Shown: positions 44,075 through 52,912 of the stretch, piece after piece | Position numbering within the stretch: position 1 is the stretch's first letter | How the letters are laid out: each line of letters opens with the position of its first letter | NCBI GenBank assembly: GCA_017441605.1 | Contig: JAFRXD010000040.1 | Coordinates: 1-64,000 of the forward strand | DNA length: 64,000 bases | From: Thermoguttaceae bacterium | GTDB taxonomy: Bacteria > Planctomycetota > Planctomycetia > Pirellulales > Thermoguttaceae | Direction: 5' to 3' | Position numbers and translations under genes: made by a program | The notes under the pieces: generated by a model | Database searches by the model: none | Told to the model about the DNA's origin: nothing | Seen by the model: the letters and a program-made list of their open reading frames with translations, nothing else

Positions 44075-46870
44075 TCAGAACCATCCGCCGTAGGCGACGA
44101 TGAATCCGGCGGCGACGACGGAGACCATGCTCATCAGCTTAATAATAATATTGAGCGAGGGTCCGGTGGTGTCTTTGAAGGGGTCGCCGACGGTGTCGCC
44201 GACGACGGTGGCCTTGTGGCACTCGGATCGCTTTCCGCCGAGGGTCGGATCGACGTTCGCCTCGACGTACTTCTTCGCGTTGTCCCACGCGCCGCCTGCG
44301 TTCGCCATATAGACGGCGACGCAGAATCCGGCGGTTAGGGATCCGACGAGCAATCCGATGACGCCCGTGACTCCGAGGACGAGCCCGACGAGAATCGGCA
44401 TAACCAGCCCGAGGAGGGACGGAACGATCATCTCGCGCTGAGCCGCCTTTGTCGAAATGGCGACGGGGGTCTCGTAGTCGGGCTCGGCTTGGAATTCCAT
44501 GATCCCCTTGATTTCGCGGAATTGGCGTCGAACTTCCTCGACCATCCCGGAGGCGGCGCGACCGACGGCGGTCATCGTGAGGGCTCCGAAGACGAAGACG
44601 GTCATCGCGCCTAGGAAGATACCGACCAAGACTTTCGGATTGAGCAAGTTGCAGGAGTAGAACTTGGTCCAGTCGATCATGTTCGCGGACTTGACGGAGA
44701 CCATATCGGTCTTGTCGATTTCCGACTCGTTTTCGGGAATGAACGGGCACGCCTTAGCGGTATTCTCGTCGATGTACTGAGGAACCGTGAGATTATCGAG
44801 CGCTTTCCAGGCTTCGTTGGAGTCCTTCCACGTTTTGTCGGCGCCGCGATAGATTGGGAAATCTTCGTTCGGATTGTTGGCTTGGTCGGGCATGACGAGG
44901 TAGCACTTGGGGAACCAGTCTTTGCCGCTCTCTTTATAAGCCGCTTTTTCGGCCTCGACGGTTTCTTTGCCGGGATAATAGACGACAAAGTTGTTGGAGA
45001 CCTTGTAGAAACCGGGCATATTGGCGGGGGTCGCCTCGACCTGCTTGATCGCGGTCGCGCCCCAACGCTCGAATCCGACGCGGACTTCCTCGACGTAAGC
45101 GGCGAGCAGGGCTAGGGCGGTGAGGGCGGCGGAACCGATCGCGAAACCTTTTCCGGTCGCGGCGGTCGTGTTGCCGAGGGAGTCGAGGGCGTCGGTTCGA
45201 CGGCGCACTTCTTCGGGGAGCCCCGCCATTTCGGCGTTTCCTCCCGCATTGTCCGCGATCGGTCCGTAAGCGTCGGTCGCGAGGGTGACGCCGAGGGTCG
45301 AGAGCATGCCGACCGCGGCGACGCCCACGCCGTACAATCCGAGCGCGAACAGTTTTACGTTGGAGAAATCAAAGCCGGTGGTGAAACCGAAGGACAGAAT
45401 CGTGGCGACGCCGACGATGGCGACCGGAGCCCAGACGCTGTACATCCCTTCGGCGATACCGGCGATGATAACGGTGGCGGGACCGGTTTTTCCTTGATTG
45501 GCGATCGCTCGAGTCGGCTTGTACTCGTAGGAGGTTCGGTATTCGGTCCACTTTCCGATCAGCCATCCGGCGAGGAGACCGACGACGACCGAGAAACCGG
45601 CGTATTGGGCGGTCGTTCCTTTTAGCATGAAGTAGGAGACGATAATCGAGAGAACCGCGATCGCCAAGGATGGCAAATTGACGCCTTTACCGAGGGCTTT
45701 GAGCAAAGCGCCTTGATCGGCGTCCTCGTCGGTTTTAACGAGAAAGACGCCGTAAATCGAGAGCGCGATTCCGATCGCCGCCAAGACGATGGGGAGGAAG
45801 AGGGCCTTCATCTGCATCATCGAGGACTCTCCCATTGCGGCGAAGGCGGCGACGCCGAGGGCGGCGGAGGAGAGAATCGAGCCGCAGTAGGACTCGTAGA
45901 GGTCGGCGCCCATGCCGGCGACGTCGCCGACGTTGTCGCCAACGTTGTCGGCGATGGTGGCGGGGTTTCGACGGTCGTCTTCGGGAATTCCGGCTTCGAC
46001 TTTACCGACCAAGTCGGCTCCGACGTCGGCGGCTTTCGTGTCGATGCCGCCGCCGACGCGGGCGAAGAGGGCTTGGGAGGAGGCGCCCATGCCGAAGCAG
46101 AGCATAACGACCGTGATTTCGGTAAGATCCATCGTCCATCCGAATTTCGGGAAGAGCCAGTATAGGGCTCCGAACCAGAGGACGACGTCGAGCAATCCGA
46201 GCCCGACGACGGTCAGGCCCATGACCGCGCCGGAACGGAACGCGACTTGGAGACCTTGGTTAAGCGATTTTTGGGCTCCGGCGGCGGTTCGAGAGGAGGC
46301 CCAAGTCGCGGTCTTCATGCCGAACCAACCGGCGAGACCGGAGAAGAAGCCGCCCGTGAGGAACGCCCAAGGGACGATTTTGTTTTGAACGTGGGCGCCC
46401 CAGGCGAGGTACATAAGAAACGCCCAAATGACGACGAAGAAGATCGCGACGACTTTGTACTGCTGCTTGAGATACGCGTTGGCGCCCTTTCGGACGGCGG
46501 CGGCGATCTTGATCATCTCGTCGTTTCCCTCGTCCTCCTTCATCATCGCCTTAAAGAATCGGACGGCGAAGACGAGGGACGCGACGGCGCCGACGAGGGC
46601 CAAGACCCAAAGGAATCCAAATCGCGACGAGAAGAAGGGGAGTCGGTCGTTGGAAATTTTCGCGGCGCTTTCGACGGCGACGGTATCGACGGGTTCGGTC
46701 GATTCGTCGAGAGCGGGGGCGGCGGGTTGAGCGTCGCCGTTCGCGACGGCGGCGGGCTCGGCCTCTTGCGGGCTCGCAAAGGCGATGGAGGGCGCGGGGC
46801 TCGCGAACGCGAGCGTCAGGGCGACGACTCCGCACAGAGCGAGGTTCAATATTCGTTCGCGGATCTTCAT
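44075..46870 (-). CDS. hppA: Membrane-bound ion-translocating pyrophosphatase (K+-dependent type)
   Basis: Couples PPi hydrolysis to H+ or Na+ transport; about 16 membrane helices. 931 residues from the ATG at 46870 (GGAG upstream), well above the usual 650-800. [25 protein letters not shown] (in parts, about 293-317) and [15 protein letters not shown] near the C-terminus are the Mg-PPi-binding signatures. [13 protein letters not shown] carries Ala where K+-independent enzymes have Lys, so K+ dependence is expected. Two oddities are a cleavable-looking leader with an Ala/Pro/Glu linker (1-85) and a hydrophilic insert of about 110 residues (roughly 630-740, with several Cys/Trp) between two membrane helices. 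Ion choice cannot be settled by eye. It has a consensus promoter. Confidence 0.93.
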   Translation of the reverse strand: MKIRERILNLALCGVVALTLAFASPAPSIAFASPQEAEPAAVANGDAQPAAPALDESTEPVDTVAVESAAKISNDRLPFFSSRFGFLWVLALVGAVASLVFAVRFFKAMMKEDEGNDEMIKIAAAVRKGANAYLKQQYKVVAIFFVVIWAFLMYLAWGAHVQNKIVPWAFLTGGFFSGLAGWFGMKTATWASSRTAAGAQKSLNQGLQVAFRSGAVMGLTVVGLGLLDVVLWFGALYWLFPKFGWTMDLTEITVVMLCFGMGASSQALFARVGGGIDTKAADVGADLVGKVEAGIPEDDRRNPATIADNVGDNVGDVAGMGADLYESYCGSILSSAALGVAAFAAMGESSMMQMKALFLPIVLAAIGIALSIYGVFLVKTDEDADQGALLKALGKGVNLPSLAIAVLSIIVSYFMLKGTTAQYAGFSVVVGLLAGWLIGKWTEYRTSYEYKPTRAIANQGKTGPATVIIAGIAEGMYSVWAPVAIVGVATILSFGFTTGFDFSNVKLFALGLYGVGVAAVGMLSTLGVTLATDAYGPIADNAGGNAEMAGLPEEVRRRTDALDSLGNTTAATGKGFAIGSAALTALALLAAYVEEVRVGFERWGATAIKQVEATPANMPGFYKVSNNFVVYYPGKETVEAEKAAYKESGKDWFPKCYLVMPDQANNPNEDFPIYRGADKTWKDSNEAWKALDNLTVPQYIDENTAKACPFIPENESEIDKTDMVSVKSANMIDWTKFYSCNLLNPKVLVGIFLGAMTVFVFGALTMTAVGRAASGMVEEVRRQFREIKGIMEFQAEPDYETPVAISTKAAQREMIVPSLLGLVMPILVGLVLGVTGVIGLLVGSLTAGFCVAVYMANAGGAWDNAKKYVEANVDPTLGGKRSECHKATVVGDTVGDPFKDTTGPSLNIIIKLMSMVSVVAAGFIVAYGGWF

Positions 46871-47000
46871 AAGAAGAATCTCCTTATTGGGTAATATTTC
46901 CGAGACTTGTCGCAACAATAGCGATTCTCGGAGGATTCGTCAAAGGGTCGTTCGTAGGCTCGCGGGGGACGCTCCGCGACGCGCTCGACCCGTTCCGGCA

Positions 47001-47029
47001 ATTATCGCGCAACTTGGAAAATTTGTCAA
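47001..47029 (-). promoter_or_regulatory. Predicted promoter of hppA
   Basis: Minus strand: consensus TTGACA (47029-47024), 17-nt spacer, GATAAT (47006-47001), giving a leader of about 125 nt. The -10 lies inside one copy of a 13-nt direct repeat whose other copy sits just upstream of the -35. Confidence 0.72.
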
Positions 47030-47409
47030 TATGGGCAATTATCGCGTTGAAAAATTTCGGCGCCTTGCGATCGAAAAATACCCCCTTTCGCCGCCGGGCG
47101 CTCGACGCTCGCGGTCCGCCGCAACAAAACGGTAGAAAAAGGGCGAATAAGTTTGGAAAATTTGTTTTTTCTCGAAACGCGGGCGGCTCGCGCGCAATCC
47201 AAAGAACGAAGGTTTGTCGTTGTGAAAAGATATTGGTTAAAAAACCCCGGGTCCCCCTTGTCGCGGACGTCGAAAAGGGTAAAATCACGGCTTGGCGAAT
47301 CGGGTCGGAACTGTGTTTTGGATTTTCGGTTCGCCCCGTCGTCGAAACTTGAATCGCGAGGGCTTGATTCTCGCGGTTCCCGTCGCGCGAGCGACGCCTC
47401 GGCGTCGAA

Positions 47410-47415
47410 TATAAT
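47410..47415 (+). promoter_or_regulatory. Predicted -10 element for the lipoprotein pair
   Basis: Perfect TATAAT 41 nt before the ATG at 47457. No good -35 was found at the expected distance. Confidence 0.45.
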
Positions 47416-47456
47416 TTCGTTCGAAGCTAGCGTTATTTTCGCAAAGGTATCATTTG

Positions 47457-47927
47457 ATGAAGAACAACGTTTCCAAACTCGTCTCGCTCGTCGGCGTCTT
47501 TATGCTCGTCGCTTGCGCCGGTTGCGGTGGAAGAGTTCAAGTAAAAGGAACCGTCAAATTTTCCGACGGGACGCCTCTGTCGTACGGCACGGTGAATTTC
47601 ACCAACGACACGACGATGTGCAAGGGTCAGATCGAAAAAGACGGCTCGTTCACGATGCGCACGTTCAAGCCGGGCGACGGGGTTCCTCCGGGGACTTATA
47701 AAGTGTACATCACCGACACGTTGCAATTCGGCGAGTCGGGAGCCAAGGTTAAGACGGGCGACGTTGAAATGGAGCTCATTGGCAAATCGTCGAACACCGT
47801 TCCCTACGAATACGCCGATCCCGACAAGAGCCCTCTCGGCACGATCACGGTTTCGAAGTCGATGAATCAAGACTTTGTGATCGAGGGATCCGCCCCCGAG
47901 ACGAAACCCGGCGACGAAACGAAATAA
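47457..47927 (+). CDS. Small lipoprotein with transthyretin-like (carboxypeptidase-regulatory) fold
   Basis: 156 residues from the ATG at 47457 (a TTG sits directly before it). The lipoprotein signal has a lipobox around VACAGC, so the mature protein would begin at a Cys near residues 20-23. The body is one beta-sandwich domain: VKGTVKFSDGTPLSYGTVNF, then IEKDGSFTMRT and PPGTYKVYIT, the pattern of transthyretin-like domains in planctomycete lipoproteins that adorn the envelope. No enzyme motif is present. It is followed after 27 nt by a paralogue and then by the DUF1559 pseudopilin gene, a grouping often seen in planctomycetes. The function is unknown. Confidence 0.75.
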   Translation: MKNNVSKLVSLVGVFMLVACAGCGGRVQVKGTVKFSDGTPLSYGTVNFTNDTTMCKGQIEKDGSFTMRTFKPGDGVPPGTYKVYITDTLQFGESGAKVKTGDVEMELIGKSSNTVPYEYADPDKSPLGTITVSKSMNQDFVIEGSAPETKPGDETK

Positions 47928-47954
47928 CGGCGCTTCTTTCATCGGGTTGGAGAA

Positions 47955-48539
47955 ATGTTTCGCTCGGTCGCTATAACGTGCCTGTTCGTAGTTCTCGCGT
48001 TTTGCGCGGGTTGCGGCGATAAGGTTCCGGTAACCGGAAGGGTAACCTACGAGAACGGAACCCCGTTGACGTTGGGACAGATCATTTTCACCGACGACTA
48101 CTATATGGGTCGCAGCGACCTTGATAAAAACGGCGAGTATTCGATTCACACGCTAAGGAGAAACGACGGAATCCGGAAGGGAACCTACCGCGTTTACATA
48201 ACGGGCGCGATTCGCTTGGAGAGCGACGACAGCACGAACATAAGCGCGGAGGAGATCTTTTCGGGGAAAGTGGCGGAAATCAAGCCCGTCAGACTAATCG
48301 ATATGCAATTCATGACGCCGGACACGTCCGGCTGGGTCTGCAAGGTCAAGAAGAAGTCGAGGTTTGATTTCGTGGTTTATCCACCCGGCGAGGTTCCGGA
48401 AGACAAGAAGACGGAAGCCGCGAAGTATATGTTCGATCCGGAGTACCGCAAAAAGGTGCAAGCGGAAAGAGCGAAAGAAAACGGGGCTCCGCCTTTCCCC
48501 GTTAAGAAAAAGAGGACCGTCAACCCGAATTTGTTGTAA
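47955..48539 (+). CDS. Second small lipoprotein, transthyretin-like, paralogue of the preceding gene
   Basis: 194 residues. The lipobox is in VVLAFCAGC. The body repeats the plan of the preceding gene: VPVTGRVTYENGTPLTLGQIIF, LDKNGEYSIHT and RKGTYRVYIT. A longer basic tail of about 60 residues (KKKRTVNPNLL at the end) is extra. The SD GGAG lies 5-6 nt before the ATG. It is probably co-transcribed with the first lipoprotein and likely arose by tandem duplication. It is placed at the cell envelope by its lipid anchor; the function is unknown. Confidence 0.72.
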   Translation: MFRSVAITCLFVVLAFCAGCGDKVPVTGRVTYENGTPLTLGQIIFTDDYYMGRSDLDKNGEYSIHTLRRNDGIRKGTYRVYITGAIRLESDDSTNISAEEIFSGKVAEIKPVRLIDMQFMTPDTSGWVCKVKKKSRFDFVVYPPGEVPEDKKTEAAKYMFDPEYRKKVQAERAKENGAPPFPVKKKRTVNPNLL

Positions 48540-48564
48540 ACGACGCGGAATTTGAAGAAAACTA

Positions 48565-48593
48565 TTGATTTTTCTTCGAAACGTCCGTATTAT
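48565..48593 (+). promoter_or_regulatory. Predicted promoter of the DUF1559 gene
   Basis: TTGATT (48565-48570), 17-nt spacer, TATTAT (48588-48593), giving a leader of about 140 nt before the ATG at 48739. Confidence 0.62.
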
Positions 48594-48603
48594 TAAATAA
48601 GTT

Positions 48604-48653
48604 GACTTTGTTCGCAAAGTCGCGCTCGCTTTTCGAGACTTTTCGCGCGAGCG
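48604..48653 (+). promoter_or_regulatory. Two stacked hairpins in the DUF1559 mRNA leader
   Basis: First, a perfect 7-bp stem closed by a UUCG tetraloop (48604-48621), almost at the predicted transcript start. Directly after it is a 7-bp stem (48623-48629 with 48647-48653). No T run follows, so this is not a terminator. Inference: a 5' stabiliser for an abundant mRNA. Confidence 0.6.
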
Positions 48654-48738
48654 TTTAGGAACCGTCAGTTTTGGACGCTCGCGCTACGTAGCGGCGCGCG
48701 GCGCAATATTTTAAAGTATTTTTTTCCGAGGACTTTTT

Positions 48739-49857
48739 ATGAGAACACAACGAGAGAAGAAGGGCTTCACCCTCGTCGAACTCCTCGTCGTCATCGCGAT
48801 CATCGGCATTTTGATCGGGTTGCTCCTTCCCGCCGTCCAAGCGGCGCGCGAAGCGGCTCGTCGCATGCAATGCACGAACAACCTGAAGCAAATCGGGCTC
48901 GCGATCCACAACTTCCACGACGTTCGTCAAGGCATCCCGCCGGCATGCCACTCTTGGCACCGCATGACGATGTGGGCGTACCTGTATCCCTACTCCGAGC
49001 AACCGACGCTTTGGCAGCTGCTCAACCGCACCGACCCCGTTACGCTCGACGTCTTTTTCTGGCAGCTGAACGCCAACAACTGGGCCGGCGTTAACCTGAC
49101 CGAAGACGAGCGCAAGGGTTTCTCGAGCGTTCCGTATATGGTCTGCCCGTCCCGTCGTTCTTCCCCCGCGTCTTACGACACGATCTCGACTGGTCACGGT
49201 CAAAACTCCGCAGGTCCGCAAAGCGACTACTGCCCGATCGCGTCGACCGACTCCAACGGTTCTCAAAGCGGTCGCGCCACCGCCGGCAACCACGACACGC
49301 ACTACTACGTCCGCGTTACCCAGATCTTCACCGACAACTGCCAAACCTACCAAAAAGGTTTCTTCCGCGGCGCTAAGATCACCGGCAATTCCGAAAGCAC
49401 CACGAAGTCGAATCCTCGCGACACGCTCTCTCGCGTCGTCGACGGCACGTCCAACCAAATCGTCATCGGCGAAAAGCACATCCCGATCGACGGTCTGAAC
49501 GTCTGCAACACGCAAGATCCTTCCGCCAACAACTGGTCGCAGTGCCACGACTGCTCGTACCTCTGCGCCGCCGCCGCCACCGGTTGCGGTTACGTTTGGC
49601 GCTCGGTCGCGTCTTGGTGGTCCGACGACTACAAGACTCCTTACACCGACCTCGCCAACGGTATCGACGGTCCGTACGACCACCTCGCCGCGAACTCGCA
49701 CGCTTCGATTAACTGCGGTCTCGGTTCTTGGCACGCCTCCGGCGCCAACTTCCTGCGCGCCGACGGTTCCGTTTCCTTCATGAGCTCGACCACGCCTCAA
49801 GCGATCCTTGGCAAGCTCGCGACCGTCGACGACGGAAACGCCGACACCACCAACTGA
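48739..49857 (+). CDS. DUF1559 pseudopilin-like protein (type II secretion/pilin N-terminus)
   Basis: 372 residues. The N-terminus [20 protein letters not shown] is a type IV prepilin/pseudopilin signal (cleavage after the Gly, methylated Phe) followed by the hydrophobic assembly helix. The [22 protein letters not shown] segment and the C-terminal [12 protein letters not shown] (the family's H-x9-DG-type end) define DUF1559 (SBP_bac_10), a family hugely expanded in planctomycetes. It is probably a surface or periplasmic filament subunit of unknown role. The codons are strongly C-ending (for example cgcgtcgtcgacggc), unlike neighbouring genes, which marks very high expression. It has its own promoter, structured leader and terminator. 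Confidence 0.95.
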   Translation: MRTQREKKGFTLVELLVVIAIIGILIGLLLPAVQAAREAARRMQCTNNLKQIGLAIHNFHDVRQGIPPACHSWHRMTMWAYLYPYSEQPTLWQLLNRTDPVTLDVFFWQLNANNWAGVNLTEDERKGFSSVPYMVCPSRRSSPASYDTISTGHGQNSAGPQSDYCPIASTDSNGSQSGRATAGNHDTHYYVRVTQIFTDNCQTYQKGFFRGAKITGNSESTTKSNPRDTLSRVVDGTSNQIVIGEKHIPIDGLNVCNTQDPSANNWSQCHDCSYLCAAAATGCGYVWRSVASWWSDDYKTPYTDLANGIDGPYDHLAANSHASINCGLGSWHASGANFLRADGSVSFMSSTTPQAILGKLATVDDGNADTTN

Positions 49858-49891
49858 TTTTAGCTCGACCGATTCGGTCTAAGCTGAACAA

Positions 49892-49932
49892 AAAGCGCGC
49901 TTTCTCGACAGGGAGAGCGCGCTTTCCTTTTT
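49892..49932 (+). terminator. Terminator of the DUF1559 gene
   Basis: A 10-bp stem (49892-49901 with 49916-49925) with a 14-nt loop, then CC and TTTTT. It is 35 nt after the stop codon. Confidence 0.85.
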
Positions 49933-49957
49933 CCCGTTCCCAAACGCGTCCCTCAAC

Positions 49958-49986
49958 TTGACGTCCGTTTTTAAAAGGGGTATAAA
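49958..49986 (+). promoter_or_regulatory. Predicted promoter of the second Rpn-like gene
   Basis: TTGACG (49958-49963), 17-nt spacer, TATAAA (49981-49986), 56 nt before the ATG at 50043. Confidence 0.68.
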
Positions 49987-50042
49987 ATCCCAAGGACGAT
50001 TTTTCCGACCTCAAGTTTATTTCAAAGCGAGGAGAGACTCGA

Positions 50043-51167
50043 ATGTTCGACGATCGAACGGCGAGCGTCGCCAATACGCGAAGCGCGGTTTCCCAAGAGG
50101 AACTACGCGAAATCGAGCTCGATTTTCTCTTAGGTCTCGTTCGCGACAAATTTTTGACGGAGGAACAAGCGGCGGAACGATTCGGGACGTCGGTCGCTCA
50201 AATTAAGAGGACACTGGAGGCCCGCCTCGCGCGGAAGAGAGAGCCGTTTCCAGAAAGAATCAAAACGGGCTTCAATCGGGAAGTCGCGGATCGGCTCTAT
50301 AAGATAGTCGTCGACAACCCGGAGCGTCCCGAGTGGGCGCTGGAAGTCTTCAACGCGCTTCACAAGACTAATTACGACGACAAAACCCTCCTTACGAGAA
50401 CGACGATCGACGACGCGGTTTTTATGGGAACGAAGAACGACGCGTCGTTTCTCGTAATGAACACCATGTGTTTTTGCGAGCAGCATTCGACGATCGAGCC
50501 GAATATGCCAATGTTGATGTTCCTCTACTCGGCGCAAGTTTACCACAAACTGGTCGAAGAGGAGAAGCGGGACTTGCGTTGCGGGGTTTTGCAAAAGCTT
50601 CCATTTCCGCGATTCGTTTGCTTTTTCAACGGACGTCGCGCGGCGCCTCGGCAATGGCAATTGCATTTGCGGGACTCGTTTATTAATACGTTCGATCTCC
50701 CGCCCGAGCTCGACTTGACGGTCAACGTTTACAATATTAACGAGGGACATTTCCCGCCCATTTTAGAGGGTTGCCGACCCTTGAAAGACTACGCGCGATA
50801 CATCGCGCTAGCGCGGGAACTGTCCGATTATTACGGGAGTTTCGCCAAAGGGGTCGACGCGGCGGTCGATCGCCTTCCGGACGACAATATTCTAAAACTT
50901 TATATTCAAAAGAATAGAGCCGAGGTTACGATGAAATGTCTCAAAGAATTTGACGAGGAAACGCACTGGCAGAACGTTCGCGACGCCACTTGGGGCGAGG
51001 CTTGGGACAAGGCTTGGGGCGAGGCTTGGGACGAGGCTTGGGACAAATCGAAATTAGAAACGTTAACGAGTCTTGTGAAACAGGGGCTAATCACCCCGCA
51101 ACAAGCCGCCGACCAGGCGGGAATGACGATTCCTCAATTCGAGCAAAGCGTCGCGGCGCTTTCTTGA
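50043..51167 (+). CDS. Rpn/PD-(D/E)XK family protein of the gut-bacterial type
   Basis: 374 residues. The first 70 are a helical region (EEQAAERFGTSVAQIKRTL) that looks like a helix-turn-helix. The core matches a family abundant in gut Clostridia: ALHKTNYDDKTLL, DDAVFMGTKNDASFLV, EQHSTIEPNMPMLMFLYSAQVY, KLPFPRFVCFFNGRR, then CRPLKDYARYI and NRAEVTMKCLKEFDEE. The active-site strand is less standard than in the Rpn gene at 40937, so nuclease activity is uncertain. A five-unit W-[G/D]-[E/D/K]-A-like repeat (50988-51047) precedes a final helix-turn-helix-like end (LVKQGLITPQQAADQAGM). The ATG has GGAGAG upstream. A horizontally acquired, lineage-specific gene is likely. Confidence 0.8.
   Translation: MFDDRTASVANTRSAVSQEELREIELDFLLGLVRDKFLTEEQAAERFGTSVAQIKRTLEARLARKREPFPERIKTGFNREVADRLYKIVVDNPERPEWALEVFNALHKTNYDDKTLLTRTTIDDAVFMGTKNDASFLVMNTMCFCEQHSTIEPNMPMLMFLYSAQVYHKLVEEEKRDLRCGVLQKLPFPRFVCFFNGRRAAPRQWQLHLRDSFINTFDLPPELDLTVNVYNINEGHFPPILEGCRPLKDYARYIALARELSDYYGSFAKGVDAAVDRLPDDNILKLYIQKNRAEVTMKCLKEFDEETHWQNVRDATWGEAWDKAWGEAWDEAWDKSKLETLTSLVKQGLITPQQAADQAGMTIPQFEQSVAALS
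50988..51047 (+). repeat. 5 x 12-nt tandem repeat in the Rpn-like gene
   Basis: Five 12-nt units of form G/ACT-TGG-GRC-RAR, coding for a four-residue A/T-W-G/D-E/K helix repeat. It is in frame, so copy-number slippage would alter helix length only. Confidence 0.9.
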
Positions 51168-51224
51168 GCGCGCGGATCGCGTCTCGACGTTCGTCGAAAA
51201 ATTGCGAAAAAACGTCGCGAGGTA

Positions 51225-51253
51225 TTGATTTTTCGTTCTCGATCCCTCACAAT
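51225..51253 (+). promoter_or_regulatory. Possible promoter of the Gfo/Idh/MocA gene
   Basis: TTGATT (51225-51230), 17-nt spacer, CACAAT (51248-51253). The ATG at 51334 has AAGGA upstream. Confidence 0.45.
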
Positions 51254-51333
51254 AAGGGTCGAAGTTCGAGTCTCGCCTCGCGGCGCGCTCGAGCGTTTAA
51301 AACCAACTTCGCATAGATAAGGACATTGCAACG

Positions 51334-52812
51334 ATGAGAACATCTCGCCGCGATTTCATTAAGACCTCGGCGGTCGCCGGGGCCGGTTTCTTGGTCGCCT
51401 CGGGCAACTTCCGCAAACAAGCGCGGGCTTCCGCGCTCGAATCGATCGCCGTCGCCGGAGTTGGCGTCGGCGGCAAGGGAGGCGGGGATATTACGCACGC
51501 CGGTTACTACGGGAAAGTGGTCGCGCTCTGCGACGTCGACAAGAACACGCTGCAAGGGAAGCAAAAGGAATTCCCGGACGCGAAAACGTTCGTCGACTAT
51601 CGTGATTTGTACGCCGAAATGATGGACAAGATCGACGCGGTCACGGTGGGGACGCCGGACCACATGCACGCGATCATCACGGCGGCGGCGATCAAAGCGG
51701 GGAAGCACGTCTACACGCAAAAGCCGTTGACGCGAACGATTTACGAGGCGCGTTGGCTCGGCGAGCTGGCGAAAAAATACGGCGTCTGCACGCAAATGGG
51801 GAACCAAGGCAGCGTCGACGACGGTCTTCGCAAGACGGCGGCGCAATATCGCGCGGGGGTGATCGGCGAGGTTAAGGAAGTCCACGTTTGGACGAACCGC
51901 CCGATTTGGCCGCAAGAGAAAAACCGAACGATGACGCTCGAAAAGTTCATCGCTCAAGTCAACGCGGAAACGGACGACGAGGACGAGCGAAAGGAACTGA
52001 TCGAGGAAAAGAAAAAGCAAATCGAGGCGGCGCGCAAGACGGTGGATTGGGACGCTTGGATCGGCGTCGCTCCCATGCGCGAATTCTGGCCGGGCGATTA
52101 CCACTCGTTCAAGTGGCGCGGCTGGTGGGACTTCGGGACCGGGGCGCTCGGGGACATGGCGTGCCACAACGTCAATATGATCTTCAAGGCGGTCGATTTG
52201 CGGAATCCGACGAGCGTTCAGGCTAAGAGCTCGGGACACGATTTCGACTCGTTCCCGGCGAGCAGCGTTACGGAGTTCGAGTTCCCCGCCAACGATTGGC
52301 GCGGGCCGATCAAGTTCGTCTGGTACGACGCGTCGCAAACTCCGCCCGCCGAACTGACCGGCAAGTACGGATTTGAGAAGGTCGACGGCGGCGGCGGTTG
52401 CTTCGTCGTCGGTACCGAGGGCGCCGGGCTCGGCAGCGATTTCCGCGCCGAGGGGGGCAAGAAGATCGCCCCGATTCCGGAGGATCAAACGGAATTCGTC
52501 ATCGCGCCGATCGACGAGCAAGGCCGAGCGGACGACGCGCGCCATAAGTTCGAGTGGTTCAACGCGATGTGGGAAGGTAAACCGGATCTTTGCTGGTCGA
52601 TCTTCCCGAATCACGCGGGTCCGCTCACGGAGACGATTCTGCTGGGCAACCTGTCGATTTGGACCGCCTCGGAAGGACCGGGCGAAAAGGTCGAATGGGA
52701 CGCGAAGAATCTCAAAGTGACGAACCTCGCGGATCTCAAGACCCCCGGCGTCGCCGAACTGGTCAAACCGGTCTATCAAAACGGTTACGACCCGATCGAC
52801 GAACTCTTCTAA
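51334..52812 (+). CDS. Tat-exported Gfo/Idh/MocA-family oxidoreductase
   Basis: 492 residues. A twin-arginine signal (SRRDFIK, residues 4-10, then AVAGAGFLVASG) sends the folded, NAD(P)-loaded enzyme to the periplasm. The Rossmann region has IAVAGVGVGGKG and VALCDVD. The family's EKP motif is YTQKPLT here, with Gln for Glu, as is common in planctomycete members. VTVGTPDHMHA and the C-terminal GLGSDF-type sheet follow. A long insert (about 195-240, EKFIAQVNAETDDEDERKE) is typical of the secreted planctomycete branch. The substrate is probably a sugar or its acid, but cannot be named. It ends at a strong terminator. Confidence 0.92.
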   Translation: MRTSRRDFIKTSAVAGAGFLVASGNFRKQARASALESIAVAGVGVGGKGGGDITHAGYYGKVVALCDVDKNTLQGKQKEFPDAKTFVDYRDLYAEMMDKIDAVTVGTPDHMHAIITAAAIKAGKHVYTQKPLTRTIYEARWLGELAKKYGVCTQMGNQGSVDDGLRKTAAQYRAGVIGEVKEVHVWTNRPIWPQEKNRTMTLEKFIAQVNAETDDEDERKELIEEKKKQIEAARKTVDWDAWIGVAPMREFWPGDYHSFKWRGWWDFGTGALGDMACHNVNMIFKAVDLRNPTSVQAKSSGHDFDSFPASSVTEFEFPANDWRGPIKFVWYDASQTPPAELTGKYGFEKVDGGGGCFVVGTEGAGLGSDFRAEGGKKIAPIPEDQTEFVIAPIDEQGRADDARHKFEWFNAMWEGKPDLCWSIFPNHAGPLTETILLGNLSIWTASEGPGEKVEWDAKNLKVTNLADLKTPGVAELVKPVYQNGYDPIDELF

Positions 52813-52848
52813 TCTCGCGAGCGTCGAGAAGTCGCGCGTCGAATCGCT

Positions 52849-52891
52849 AGCGGAGAACGGAGACTCGTTGGCTCGCGTTCTCCGCTTTTTT
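52849..52891 (+). terminator. Terminator of the oxidoreductase gene
   Basis: Perfect 11-bp stem (52849-52859 with 52876-52886), 16-nt loop, TTTTTT. A TTG at 52868 that could extend the next gene lies inside the loop, so the later ATG at 52913 is the better start. Confidence 0.9.
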
Positions 52892-52912
52892 GACGCGTTT
52901 CGGAAAGGATTT

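Larger units (their letters stand above)
46871..47456. other. Divergent intergenic region, 586 nt, between hppA and the lipoprotein genes
   Basis: Contains the hppA promoter (47001-47029, minus), a 13-nt direct repeat GGCAATTATCGCG at 46997-47009 and 47034-47046, and a TATAAT (47410-47415, plus) for the lipoprotein gene. Between about 47060 and 47400 nothing was recognised; open frames there lack an SD and any family resemblance. Confidence 0.5.

Noticed and set aside
52868..52912. TTG-start extension of the PSP1 gene by 15 codons.
   Set aside because: The TTG lies inside the loop of a strong terminator. The ATG at 52913 has AAAGGA and gives the usual PSP1 start.
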